From: Takakia lepidozioides
Lineage: Eukaryota > Streptophyta > Takakiopsida > Takakiales > Takakiaceae
Direction: 5' to 3'
NCBI GenBank assembly: GCA_030704615.1
Contig: CM060734.1
Location: 54,576,042 to 54,640,041, forward strand
DNA length: 64,000 nucleotides
Below the pieces are notes generated by a model, which did not search any database, had not been told where the DNA came from, and was given only the letters and a program-made list of their open reading frames with translations. Position numbers and translations under genes: made by a program. Below are positions 47,414 through 59,109 of this stretch, piece after piece. The stretch's first letter is position 1, and every line of letters begins with the position of its first letter.

Positions 47414-50400
47414 TTAGACCCTGGGTCGCGTTTTCCATGCCTCAACAAAATCCCGTTTCATTTTCAGCGACATATTGTTGTTGTCATTTACAGAACGAAA
47501 GCTCTTTGCTGCCGCAGGGTGCAGCATTCCTGCATCACTCTTGGCGAGAATATCAACAAGCTGCCCCCTACAGATACGAAGAGAAGACAACACATGTTTC
47601 TGCAGGTATTTGTCGTCCCCAACAATGCGAAGTATGTCTGCAAATTCTTCATCCATGGAGGAGGGTACGCGGACAGGCTCCGCATCATAGGGGAAGTCAT
47701 CTGTGGAAGGGCCCTTTGTTGCATTTCCCAAACCCTCTTCGTCGCCAACACTTGCATGAACCCTAAACACATTATGCAATCCTCCATGAATGGTTCCCAG
47801 CGCCGTGCCACAAGCGCGCACTATGAGTCCATCCTGCAAGTGTGGATGAAGCAACTTCAGGACTCGGACTTGATGCTTGCACAAATTGCCCTTTATTGCC
47901 CATAGGCAAGTGCAAGAAGCCCATTCGCATCCGGGGTTGTAAACAATATAAATTGTGTTTGGGTGATTGGTGCTTAGAACATAGGCTGGTTGCCCAAGAT
48001 GGAACGGAAGAGTGACATTGCAAGCTGGGATATCGCGTGCCGCAAGCACATAACTGGACATGTACTTCTCCTGTTTGTCATTCCTTATGAATCCGTGCGT
48101 CTTCAGGTGAATTGCATACCAGTAGTGTGTTAGCACACGGCCTGTGAGTTCCCATATGAGCCAATCTATTCTACGCCCAGTCATTTTGCCTTTCCCCATC
48201 CTCAGTCTTACCTTCAAGTTTCCATGGTATGCCTCAATGCTAGCATTGGTGTCTTGACTAGCATGCGGAACATGGCAAGCTGCTGTACACCACATTGCTA
48301 TTTTAGGACGCCATTCCTTATCGATGTAGTCTAGAAATTCATGCCCATTCGGATATTTCTTTCTCATGCGTCGGACCGTTGTTGCTACCCATGCAAGACC
48401 TTCTTTGGGATTGATTGGTCCACCTCTACAGTACATGAGGTCTCCCATATCTTTCAGCAAGTTTGCGGCAGTGATAGGATCATTGGTTTTCGCGCATGAT
48501 TGCTTCACCCAAGCCCGCCGGACATGCCGAAGGCACAGGAAAATTAGCACTCCTAAAAAAACAGCCCTGCAAAGTACACATGCCCACATGAGAGACTTCA
48601 AAGAGGACTTGGCCGGTGGATTTGGGCACTACCCAGTAAATTGTCTAGTTGACTGGTCTGCCTGTCTGTTCCAAACGGATTCAGGCAGCAGACTCGCCCA
48701 CTCTGACCTGCCATGAGTGTTGCCCCCATGACACCGCCAGCAGACCTGACCACACTGACCTCGCAGTGGACTTACGTAAGTGAGTCTTGCAACGGACTTG
48801 GCCAGAGGGCATCCCGACCGGACTGGGTTGCCAGCAGACTTCCGAACAGTCCCCTCCGGACTCGCCTGCCAGCAGACCAGAGTGAGGTCGCAGTAGACTG
48901 GTGCACGTGAGTCTTGCAGCGGACTGCTTGCAAACAGTCCCTCCAGCGGACCTGCCTGCCAGCGGACTTGCTGGACCACACTGAGGTCGCAGCAGACTGG
49001 CGCACGTGAGTCTTGTAGCAGATAGCTTGCGAACAGTCCCATCCGGCGGACTCGCCTGCGAGCGGACTTGCTCGACCAGACTGAGGTCGTAGCAGACTGG
49101 CGCACGTGAGTCTTGCAGCGGACTGCTTGCGAACAGTCCCATCCGGCGGACCTGCCTGCCAGCGGACTTGCTGGACCAAACTGAGGTCGCAACAGACTGA
49201 CGCACATGAGTCTTGCAGTGAACTGCTTGCGAACAGTCCCCTCCGGCGGACTGGCTTGCCAGCGGACTTGGCCTTAGGAGACCGGCAACAGACTTACCCA
49301 AACGCACACCCGAGCAGACTGACCTTGCAGCGTACTTGCGCAAGTGAGTCTTCCAGCGGACTTCACTAGAGGACATTACCAATGGACTGGTTTGCCAGCA
49401 GACTTGCAGAAAAGAATGGGCCGGACTTGCAGCCAAGACTGCGTTGTATGGCAGGGGACTTGCCGAAGAGACAAACAATGGACGTAGACGACGGACTTGC
49501 ATGCGAGTGTACAAGAGGGTACATGAAACTTACGTAATGGCGTTTATTTCGGCGTCGGCATCGTCCAAAATGAAGGCATTGGGTCGCCAGTCCGACATTT
49601 CTGCGAGGAGAGAGTCCCGCAAGGCTGCCATCCACGGCACCAAGTCTGTTGTCCGCTCACGCGCGCATATGATGTACGCAACTGGTATACCGTTAAGCCA
49701 CTCGTCAAAGACCATCAACGTGTACAATGGGAACTGTTCAAATGCAGAATGTCAGATGCTGCCAGTGTGCGTACATCCACTACTTCTGCAAGTGGATAAA
49801 TTGTGAAAGGGATGAAGAGTACCTTGTGGTGATTTGTCCCGAAGGTTGCATCGCATGCAACGATACGGGCATGGCCTAATTGAAGCATTTGCTTCTTCGG
49901 CCACTCAGTCTGTATGCCGATTGTGAATGTTAAGTCGCCATCGTAGTGCTTGAATGTTGGCGCCAATTTTTCCTCTTGATAGAAGAAGACCGATTTCGGG
50001 TTCTGGTCTTTCCACATGCGGACACTCTCCGCATCGTTGATATGTTTTTTGAACGTTTGCCACGCCCATTTCTCGGCCAGGTTGCGCACATCCTGCTCTA
50101 GCAAAAAATCGTCTCGTGTCCATGCATCCCCCAACCCGGTGTTGTTCATGACGTGCTCTTTATGTTCCATCATGATTTGGGCGACTAACAGGCCTCGGCA
50201 CAGACACTCCATGACCCATGCTTTCAATTCCTCGCTAATGTGTGGTGCGTAGGCATGGCGAGTGTTCCTGAACTCAACGGACTTCCCATGACATGGGTTC
50301 CCTTTCGCGTCTGTATGCTCCATATTATTGTAGTACGTGAGGACACAAATGTCGGGGGTGAGATAGCATTGCTGGACCTTGAAATAGCACTGGCAACCAC

Positions 50401-50558
50401 GCTTGTAAGACTCTCCATATTCCGACTTCTTTCTCCTTGGGCCTTTATGAGGGTGAGATGTTCCAGCACCCAGAAGAGGTCCTCCACGTTTCAGTTTGGG
50501 ATCCTCCACTATCGCATTGTTGGTGCGTTTGTCATCAGGACCATAGCAGCATTGATAC
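47414..50558 (-). CDS. MULE-type transposase with SWIM zinc finger
   Basis: Minus-strand exons 50558-49823, 49733-49534 and 48566-47414 join in matching phase at GT-AG sites (about 690 residues). An upstream exon, possibly starting at the ATG 51006-51004 (MDVEAEGDDI), is likely but its junction is unresolved. N-terminal Cys-rich zinc-binding segment (GCQCYFKVQQCYL); then the MULE catalytic core: CDATFGTN (first Asp), ILDDADAEINAI (second Asp), a C-x-R-H version of the CxWH block (CLRHVRRAW), and TNASIEAYHGNLK (Glu). A SWIM finger follows (CTCLWAIKGNLCKH), then an acidic tail. All three DDE residues are present and no stop interrupts these exons. It would cut and paste the element. The long second intron is filled by a 100-bp minisatellite. 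Confidence 0.82.
48640..49450. repeat. about 100-bp minisatellite in the transposase intron
   Basis: The landmark GTGAGTCTTGCAG occurs at about 48780, 48907, 49006, 49106 and 49206, giving spacings of 127, 99, 100 and 100 bp, with a degenerate unit near 49345. Units contain GCAGACTGG, GCGGACTTGC and CACTGAGGTCGCA. It generates a long but meaningless antisense open frame. Confidence 0.85.
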
Positions 50559-51303
50559 CTGGACATAAAAATCACAATGGATATCCATCGACTTCTGGAA
50601 GCATGAAATCACAGAACGTGGGTACGAAAAATGGCAACAGACATGCAATCAGACTACAAAAGGACGATGAGGATGGAGCACACATGATACTGTTCAGAGA
50701 ACTGCTGGCTCTCGGCTCTTTTAGCATGCCAAGTTGCACTTTAGTATGAACATTCACCCAAAACTGAGTGGGGTAGTCCACCAAACTCTCATCTCCAAGG
50801 AGAAAGTCATCAACTCTATCCCACGGTATGCAGGCCTTCAAAACATTCTGTCTGGCACCCATATAACCATATTGCGTGTCTCTCTTCCATTGGAGGTCCT
50901 TCCTGTTGAAGGGTCCGGGTTTGGGTGTTTGCAAACTTTGTCGAAGAGGCCGTATAATCCAGCATCCCGTTTTTAGTATATCATCACCTTCTGCTTCCAC
51001 GTCCATGCCCTGTACAGTACAGAGGACACGCTTCAGAACCTGCAAGAAACGCGCCGCAATACACTGGACACGATGGACAACGTGCAAGGAGCATCAGTGT
51101 GCACGTTCGCGACTGCTGGCAAGTGGCAGGCAGCAGGGATAAGGTTTCAATTCATGCCCTAAAAATGGAGGGCTCAGATGGCATTTGCGAACGGACGGTC
51201 CAGATGCGGCATCATCAGTGGACTGGAGGAAAGCGGACTCATGGGCGGCGCACTGGCGGGCACATTGTTGGGTGGACTGGCCGGGACTGGCACAACGGAC
51301 TGG

Positions 51304-51428
51304 CATGGATGGCGCGGATGGGTTTCTCAGAATGGATGATCCAGATCCTTCGGCTGGCACGGACTGACAGACTGGCAGACTGGGGGGCAGTAGACGGGCA
51401 CAGCGGACTGTTGGGTGGACTTGCAGGG
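51304..51428 (-). repeat. right subterminal inverted arm
   Basis: Inverted partner of 38715-38831. Confidence 0.85.
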
Positions 51429-51880
51429 ACCAACGACGCAATGGCGTGAGCCTTGTGCGTGAGCGCGCAAGCGTACGCTCACGCCAGCTGACGTGGCGTG
51501 AGCGTCATGTCAGCAGGCTGATGTGGCGGCAAATGATGACGTGGCACCACGCCGTCATCTGCCACGTCAGCATTAACATGCGCCGCCTATAACCGCGGAT
51601 GGTCCTATGACCGTGGAATTAATGCAGGGAATCTTGCCTAAATAGAATCAAGATTACCATGAGGCCTACAATTGTAGCATCCAACATTGTGCAATTACAA
51701 ATGCTTGTTTCACTTTTACAATTACGAGGACGAGAAAATATCCTCACAAAGTGTGCGCCATAGAGGCTGCCACGAGAAGACCTTCCTCCCTCCTCAAATA
51801 ACAATGAGAGTTAGGATCATCTTCAAAAGATGATTGTAGTGCATAGCGACAGCAAGACATGTAGACTTCGAACAGTGCAA
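51429..51880. other. GC-rich flank, nothing coding
   Basis: TGACGTGGC and CACGTCA strings lie at about 51488-51575, typical of transposon-end or promoter-like DNA; no gene is recognised. Confidence 0.35.
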
Positions 51881-51959
51881 TGACAAATGTGCTTTTAAAA
51901 GTTGCCACTCAGAGCTCACTCCATATAGTTGGAGGCCATATCATTGCACCGCCGACGAA

Positions 51960-53530
51960 TTGATGTGAATTACACATTTCAAATCATGGTCGTCCACATA
52001 CCACATTGCATAGTTGATGCTACCCATGTGTTGTATCCCGCTGCAATAGAGTATCGACCTCGTTGAAACTCATAGTGGCCTGGTGAATGAAGTTGTCACG
52101 TTTGGGATCGCAAACCATCCTCTTCAAAAATATGAAATACAAATGTTTGCAGGGTATGAATTTACCTCTCTTGCCCAAACTGGTTGATAACATATTCACA
52201 AAATCAGGACATGTGCAATTGGGGAAATTGGAAACCGTGATGTCGTAGGTCCTGTCATGAACAGTAGATGTGGAAGTGATGATTGTGAATACCCGACCAT
52301 ATCATGGATCGGGTACTTCCGTTGTGCTTACAACACGAGCTTGGAGCATTCTTGCGGACTCCACTTTGCCAAAGTGTTTAGCGGTTGGAGGGAAACGCCG
52401 AACGAGCTTTCCATCTCGTTTGGTTGGCCACAAGTCAGGATTTGCTAGGGGGACCCGGGAGGACGCAGAAGTAGTAGCACATGCATGGAGTTGGGGTTGT
52501 CTCGCAAGGGAAAAGCCTGCCTCCTCCAGCATTTCAATCTTCTGAAATCTGAGATGTGTTCCCACCTTCACGGGCCAAACGGTTGGAGGAGATGGCTTCA
52601 TCACTACGGAAGGACGCACAGTTCCATACACACATCTGGCACAATCATCTGCGCAGAACCAGAACTTGTGGTTCTTGGCTTCTGGTTGACCGTATGGACG
52701 CATCAAACCCGTGAAAGTCGGAGCAGGAGTTCAGGCACCACCTCTGGATATAGATGAAGTGCACTTCTCGAAATTAGTTACCCTGATCGCTGTACATTTC
52801 ACATGAGACCCTACACTGGTGCGTTCTATGTGCCAAACGTGGTCGGGGCATGCAGACTCAAGCACATCAAGGGGGTTGTTTCTCTCCTGCACCATTTCAG
52901 TGGCACTGTTTGATGCTAGAGCTTGCCGTCGTGTTGGAGGTTCCTCCATAATGGAGGTTCCGGACATGGACTATCATGCAGGGGAACACGAGGCTTCGAT
53001 AAGTTATCACGGTCTGCCCTGTGCAAATCGGAATCCGAACCAGGTAGAGTGTTCAATTTCCTCTTACAGGAGCCGAATCTCTCCTCCCCTTCAAGATGTG
53101 GAACTCTAGAAACAAGTGGCGTTCCCTGGGCATACATGCTCACCGCCCGTGCTATCTTGATTGGATCCCCATATCTGTTTGCAGCACGCAACATCAACTC
53201 CCATTTGTCCGGACCCTTGCCACCAACCCCACCTCGCAAGAAATCACGGTATCGGGTTTGTTGTTGCAAGGAACGTATCAAATCATCGGTTGTTGCTACA
53301 TACAAATCCCGACCTCGTTTCCCAGACTGCTGCAACCATGTGTTGTGCACAGTTTCTGTCAAATTGCAAGATGGCATGTCCGCCATTTCCTCAATGGACA
53401 TGTTCTGCAAAGTGGAGAACCACACTTCAAAACAGTGAACAAAAAACAACATAAAGAAAGCGAGGAGACAATAAAATGGAAAGTAAATGTATGAATAAAG
53501 CAAGAAATATAAGCCTCGTACCACTGCCAT
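51960..53530 (-). pseudogene. second SWIM-finger transposase-like gene, C-terminal part
   Basis: Minus-strand coding segments run from about 53410 to 52916 (with MPSCNLTETVHNTWLQQS), 52706 to 52302, and about 52260 to 52020. The last contains a SWIM finger: CTCPDF at its start and IPCKHLYFIFL at its end, which gives CxC...CxH. The E-T-x-H pattern in the first segment resembles the Glu region of MULE-type transposases. No catalytic N-terminal half is seen upstream. The segments need splicing to join, and the frames cannot be connected with certainty. It is distinct in sequence from the transposase at 47414-50558. The family assignment is inference. Confidence 0.5.
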
Positions 53531-55472
53531 GGTTGCTCCCCGCTGTCTATACCGGAAGTGCTAAAATGCCAGCCAATCTTCCAATGCTCTCATACTCTCA
53601 AGTGATACAGCTCCAGAAGAGAACCACCAGGCACGAGTCGTACCCGTCACTGCCATTGCGTGAGGACGACGCCACGCGTCGACCCACACACTCTCCACGT
53701 GGTCCCCGTGGATTCGTCTGCCGGAAGTTGTGCAGTTGACTTCGCCAGTGGCTGTTGTGACGTCACATGCAACACTCTAAGTGATGTGGCTGACTGCGAT
53801 GTGGCGTCTTGGGCCCGTGGCCATGCGGCAGCATTGCCGCTCGTCGCGGCGCCGCCACATCGGCATCCACGTCCGTGTCCATGTGTCACCGCGCCCCGGG
53901 TGAGTTAGTCCACTCATCCGGAGGAAAAAATCAAAGTCAGCCATAAAGGTCAGACACACGGGCTGCCCGCCTGGTTACGCCACGTGGTTCTTTAGCATTA
54001 ATCGCATTAATCGCTGAGCAGTTGTTCGTGCGTCTGCGTCCTTTACCACTCCAATCATTGGATGTCCAACCCAACTACCACGTCTGTTGTAACTAGTCTG
54101 TTGTAACTTCCAGTCGATCCCAGTTTGTTGACTTTTACGACTCAAAATGAGTCGTTACCCCAGTGGTAAATGACACGAATGCTTCTAGTGGGGTATGCCT
54201 ATGACGGTTATACTTTTGCATTGTTCCTCATGTTTTCTGCACAGTATATATTTCCAATTATCAAAAGAAACATTGTATGCATGGGGATGACCCGCCCCTT
54301 TTTGTGCCAATTGAACGTAGTTCTCAGAATTCGTCGCTAGTAGTGCGGAGCAACGCGAAGCCCTAGTAAATAAATAATCCAAGTGGTTCCATGTTGTGGT
54401 GGGCAGCGTGATGGTAAGATGATAACATTGCAGGTGGCGAGGTTCTGGGTTTGATTCTTGGTGGGAGACTCTTGTAGTGTAACCCTAGTCTCTCATGTAA
54501 CCCTGGTTAGTCCGGGTTATTAGTGTAACCCCGTTCTCTCATGTAGCCCTGGTTAGTCTATTCACTTAGCTATACTTAGCCAAATTTGGACTTAGTCAAA
54601 TTTGGAGACCAAGTGTGAGTTACACCAAGTGGAGTTACACTCCATTCTGCGTAAACCCGAGTGGAGTTACACACCTCGCCGTGTAACCCCGATTGGAGTT
54701 TACACACCTTCAATTCCATGTCACTCTCAAGAGAGGGTGGGGAAGATTTGACATGCCGGAAACCAGCGTACCATCCTGTCAGAGGTTGCACGTGTCCATT
54801 AAGTTCTTACATTATTCCTATTATCTTCCCCGGTCAAATGAGTGAGAGGCAGTGGCCCATCCGCTGGGATCCTTTTCATCCCCTTGCCCACCAACGGAAG
54901 GCGGCATTGTTCATCGTTGCTCCCGGATACGCAGGATATTTCAACGTCAACGACGAGAACTGAACGAAGAACGTTTTCAGTCGTCCGTCGAATGTGGAGG
55001 ATTCTCGCGCTCGGCGATGAGAAAGTGGGATGAGATCTGTGAAGAGTGCGGATGTGAAGAGGTCAGTAGGCGACACGTGGAGGAGGTGACGCATGACGGC
55101 CCAGGTGCTTGGAGCGAGCGCGAGTGATGTTATTAGATTTGAGGACTCTCTCATTTTGCGGACTTGTGGGTGGGTCCCTGCACCGCAAAACAAGCTCGGA
55201 TTTCCACTTCGGAGGGCGGCGTGATGTTGCCAAGCCCGATCTGATTGTATGCCCAATTCGGCATCGCGAGTGTGCTGATAAACTTGGATCGCTGCTTCTT
55301 GCGTGGAAAATTTTGTGGGGGTATGTGGGAGGGCTTCAAAGCTGGTGCTGGAGAAGAGGGAGCTTATCGCTGCTTGTGGGTGGGCGAGTTTTTGAGGGAA
55401 CTTCGTGGCCAAGTCGGAGGAGAGTTGATTTTTGACGCAACGGACGCGCTGTAGAAGAGGTGATCTGTGAGA
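53531..55472. other. intergenic and HGD upstream region
   Basis: A GC-rich stretch lies at 53640-53900. A SINE-like sequence at about 54405-54560 has a pol III B-box-like GGTTCTGGGTTTGATTC and GTGTAACCC repeats (low confidence). The rest is presumably the promoter and 5' UTR of the HGD gene. Open frames on both strands at 54876-55435 have no recognised domain. Confidence 0.4.
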
Positions 55473-58400
55473 ATGGATGGAGTTGTGAAGAAGCTGGAGG
55501 GGGAGAAGGAGGTGGGTTTCGAGGAATTGGAGTACCAGAGAGGATTTGGGAACAATTTTTCCAGCGAGGGTTTGAAGGGGGCGCTGCCAGAGGGCCAGAA
55601 CAGCCCCCTTCGGTGCCCGTATGGCCTATACGCTGAGCAGATTTCCGGTACAGCTTTCACAGTTCCGAGAAAATTGAACCAAAGAAGGTGGGAATTTGTC
55701 TGGCTCCCTCACCCTCACACGTATTTGGAGTCAGATACAGTCAATGAATCGAGTCATACGGTTTTTCGAGTGTTTGCTCATTAGTTTCTGTTCTCCTCGC
55801 GTTGGTGAGTGTGTTGTCCCCTGATTCTTCGCTACATGTGCATGTGCAATTAGGTGGTTGCCTGAACGCAGGGTTTGATTATCTCGTTAGTTTTTCTTAA
55901 ACCTATAAAGTTTTGGGTTACGTTTACCACATGGATTGCAACACTAGTCACAAGGGAAAGATTACTCCAAAGCTCAAGCTCACCAGATTGCGGCAATCTG
56001 TAACAGGATATTCAGGCTGGAAGACATGCCCTTCGCCTACGCTCGTGATGTTGCATTTTGGGTGTGCGAAGGGAGTGTGTAGCGTATTACCATTTCTACT
56101 GAGCTACACGAGATCCGAGTTTTTGGCTCTACACTTGCTTCACAGGAATCCGATGCATAATATAATTGTCCTCCTTGTGAAGCTTTGTGGGTTCTGTTAG
56201 ATTCGATGGTGTGATGAGTGGGTGTTTTGTATGCATCCAATGACTTGTAAGTGCATCTGCGGTGCAGCTGGTTGTACCGCATCAAGCCGTCAGTGACGCA
56301 CGAGCCATTTCATCCCCGCGAGCCTGCCAACAAACGACTCCTCAGTGTTTTCAGCGAGACAACAGCCACCATGACTCCAACACAGCTGCGTTGGAAGCCG
56401 GGCCCCATTCCAGAGGCTCAGACAAACTTCATCGACGGGCTCTTCACAGTGTGCGGGGCTGGCAGCTCCCTTGTCCGTCATGGCTACGCAGTGCACATGT
56501 ACAACTCTTGCTCAGTCTCTCGGGATGCGTAACCCTCATCAATACAAGTAGAGAACAAATTGTAGAGTGTAGATATGGCTACTTCGGGGGGAGCGTAAGC
56601 CCATCACTTTTGGTTCTTTGGCAAGCGTCTTCTCTCTCTTTTTCAGCACCCTTCCCTAGCAGAAGATAAGCAAGGGTGAATTATGTCGCAATGGCCCAGG
56701 CAATTCTGGATTACAAGTCTTGTGGATCGAGTCTGTCAAAACTACCTGAAGGCATTTCATTAGAAGGCCATATGGTGTCTATATTAGTAAGTCCATGATT
56801 TAGACACGTGATTTGGCCAGATGGAAATGCTCCACTTTAGTGTGATGAGGCTGACTCGGGACTTACAGCAATGCTTTTCCAGTACACCTGAGCTGTTCAA
56901 ATTGGTGCTTTAGTTTTGTAATAGCTCACTGACACTTTCAAAGTATCTAATTATACCCAATGTGCTCAGGTATACTGCCAACACGTCCATGGAAGGCTGT
57001 GCTTTTGCAAACGCTGATGGGGACCTTCTGATTGTTCCACAACAAGGAAGTATGCTTTTATACATGATCCACCATATTAAATAGGGTAGCACTGACTCTG
57101 TCAATCAGGTTACACCCTTGTGGTTTTGGACATGAGTTGCCTGGAAAAATCTGGAAGCATATTGTGGGTAGGAGTGAAGGAGGTTTTGAAAAATAAATCA
57201 AGACAGGTTTCTGTATCTATCTGTTTCAATAAATGCTTGGACCTGAATACGTTGTGGTCTGCACACCAGACAGTGATCATGGTTATTATCTATAGTGACA
57301 TGCAGAGTTCACAGCAGTTGTCATGGAGTTGCCACGATGTTTTATAAAAGGTTGGTGTCCAATACTATGGTTGCTGGTGGTGGATGAAGGCAGGTTCGAG
57401 TCCCACGGATACAACCACTGCCTCTCATGCACTTAATGGGTCAAAGATATATGGCTCAATGAATCATTGTGTGAAATCCATGGTTTATGTCAATGTGGAG
57501 GCTTCATGGTTCAAAACTGTGGTCCCCTGTCTGTGGCATGTCAGAATTATGGATCAAGACAGAGATGGGAAGGTTGCAAGTGTCTCCAGGGGAACTGGTT
57601 GTTCTTCAGATCGGTATTCGATTTTCAATAAAGCTGCCAGACGGACCTTCACGGGGCTATGTACTGGAGGTTTTTGATGGTCATTTCCAGCTTCCAGACT
57701 TGGGTCCCATTGGTATGTTGTGTCTGCTTTCCACTACCTTGCCACAGGCTGAGCATTTTCAGGTTCTTGGTTGCACTGAGAGATGGAACTTCTCCCGTTA
57801 TCTACTATTTCTCCTCGAGTTGGTTAGATCCCCAGTGCTTTGGCACTGTAATCTCTAATTACAGGTGGTATATGTCTTGGTAGCTTTCTCTTTTGATAGC
57901 TTTCTCTTTGGGGTCTAGTTATTGGGCAAATGACAACTCAGATTGACGTTTTGTGTGAAGGGATTTCTAGAGGTTATCTGGAAAACTCGGATCAATTGTC
58001 TGTTTCAAGGTAAGGCATACTACAGGCGTCAGCCCCTGACAAAGGTAGTTTCTGTCCCTTTGTGTTCCTCTCAAACTGGGTACGGGGTCAATGGCCACAA
58101 GGCGAGGCAAACAACGTCTTATGAGTACATTCTTTGGTAGACAGCCCAATCTGGGCGCTGGGTCTATGGCAACAAGGCTACGGCAAACAACGTCATATGA
58201 GCACGTTCTTGACATGTGTCGAGAGTTTAGAACTTATTTATCCTGCAGAGATTTCAAATGTGACTGCAGAGCTTTGCAACATCTAATAAGACCTTTGGGG
58301 GGGCATCATGAAACTCAGGTGCAAATGGACTGGCTGACCCCAGGGACTTTCTGACACCTACTGCATGGTTTGAGGAAAAGAACTGGCCAGCCCGGGGCTT

Positions 58401-58693
58401 CACAGTTATCCACAAGTTTGGGGGCTCGCTCTTTCAGGCCAAACAGGACTTCTCTCCTTTCAATGTGGTTGCTTGGCACGGGAACTTTGCACCATATAAG
58501 GTACACATCAATCTCCATTCACAAACACCCAAGGTGACATTTTCATGTGCTGTATAGCAGGTGAGTGAGTTCGGATAATGGGGTGTAATTTTCTAACAGT
58601 TCACTGGTTCTTGAATGTGTCAGTACAATTTGAGGAAATTCTGCCCCTTCAACACCGTTTTGTTTGACCATGCTGACCCTTCTATCAATACAG
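55473..58693 (+). CDS. HGD: homogentisate 1,2-dioxygenase, first six exons
   Basis: HGD opens the ring of homogentisate with O2 and Fe(II) to give maleylacetoacetate, a step of tyrosine breakdown. Exons 55473-55687, 56268-56498, 56970-57049, 57545-57712, 58319-58500 and 58624-58693 join without frame loss (phases 2, 2, 1, 1, 0, 1). Family blocks in order: [93 protein letters not shown]. The C-terminal part with the iron ligands (a His...Glu block and a later His) is not in the window; the intron after exon 6 is filled with LINE sequence to the right edge. The gene may be intact with a very long intron or may be disrupted. LINE 3' ends also lie in intron 4. Confidence 0.93.
57915..58215 (+). 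mobile_element. LINE 3' fragments in HGD intron 4
   Basis: A 5'-truncated LINE terminus (about 57915-58135) is followed at once by a second copy of only its last 60 or so bases (about 58150-58215). Confidence 0.85.
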
Positions 58694-58804
58694 GTGCATC
58701 TCTCTCATTTGGTTGAGATTCATGGCTGACAGTAGTTTGAGATGTGAAGCATTAGGCTGATTTTATGTGGAAGCAATGATCTTTTATCTTAGGACCGAAG
58801 CTCG

Positions 58805-58846
58805 CCTATTTCTCTCCCCCTCTCTCTCTCTCTTTCTCTCTCTCTT
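58805..58846. repeat. CT/TC microsatellite
   Basis: Mostly (CT)n, directly before the 5'-truncated start of the plus-strand LINE. Confidence 0.85.
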
Positions 58847-59102
58847 TGGCCAAGAGATTCCGGTCCTCCCTTCCTACACTTACCCTGGGCGTTGAGTTTT
58901 CCTCCCAACTGTAATTGGGATGCACATATTTGGAAAGTTGTTCAAACTGGCAAGGGCAAAGCGCTGGGTCTCACTAAATTTTTCCACTGCAGAGGGGTCA
59001 ACTCTGAGGTTAAGAAAACCATGCTTTGTCTCGTTATTAGACCTGCCTTGGAGTACGGATCTGCAATATGGGTTAATAACTCCAACCAGGCTAAGTCTTT
59101 AG
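58847..59102 (+). mobile_element. plus-strand LINE, left piece
   Basis: 5'-truncated LINE beginning near TTGGCCAAGAGATTCCGGTC. It encodes the region after the RT core (KKTMLCLVIRPALEYGSA) and stops at the sequence encoding NQAKSL, where the minus-strand LINE is inserted. It resumes at 63136. Confidence 0.85.
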
Positions 59103-59109
59103 ATTGTAC

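Larger units (their letters stand above)
38455..51480. mobile_element. composite MULE-like element with Ulp1-like and transposase genes
   Basis: A transposase gene on the minus strand and an Ulp1-like protease gene on the plus strand converge between inverted subterminal arms (38715-38831 and 51304-51428). Plant MULEs carrying an Ulp1-type C48 protease are known (KI-MULE class), and this layout fits that class. Exact termini and the expected 8-11 bp target duplication were not found by eye, so the outer limits are approximate. The GC-rich outer sequences contain similar CACGCAC and GTGCGTG strings. An AGTCTG/CAGACT motif runs through flanks, introns, some exons and the gap between the genes. 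Confidence 0.65.

Noticed and set aside
48640-49450. CRISPR-like array
   Set aside because: Units are contiguous and near-identical over about 100 bp, without unique spacers; a plant minisatellite.
48681-49514. 277-residue minus-strand open frame in the minisatellite
   Set aside because: It encodes only the 100-bp repeat translated; it sits in an intron bounded by good GT-AG sites.
54876-55412. 178-residue minus-strand open frame before HGD
   Set aside because: No domain recognised and it overlaps the presumed HGD promoter and 5' UTR; not supported as a gene.
57345-57440. tRNA gene at GGTTCGAGTCCC
   Set aside because: The T-arm does not pair well and no acceptor or D arm is found; at most a SINE remnant in HGD intron 3.
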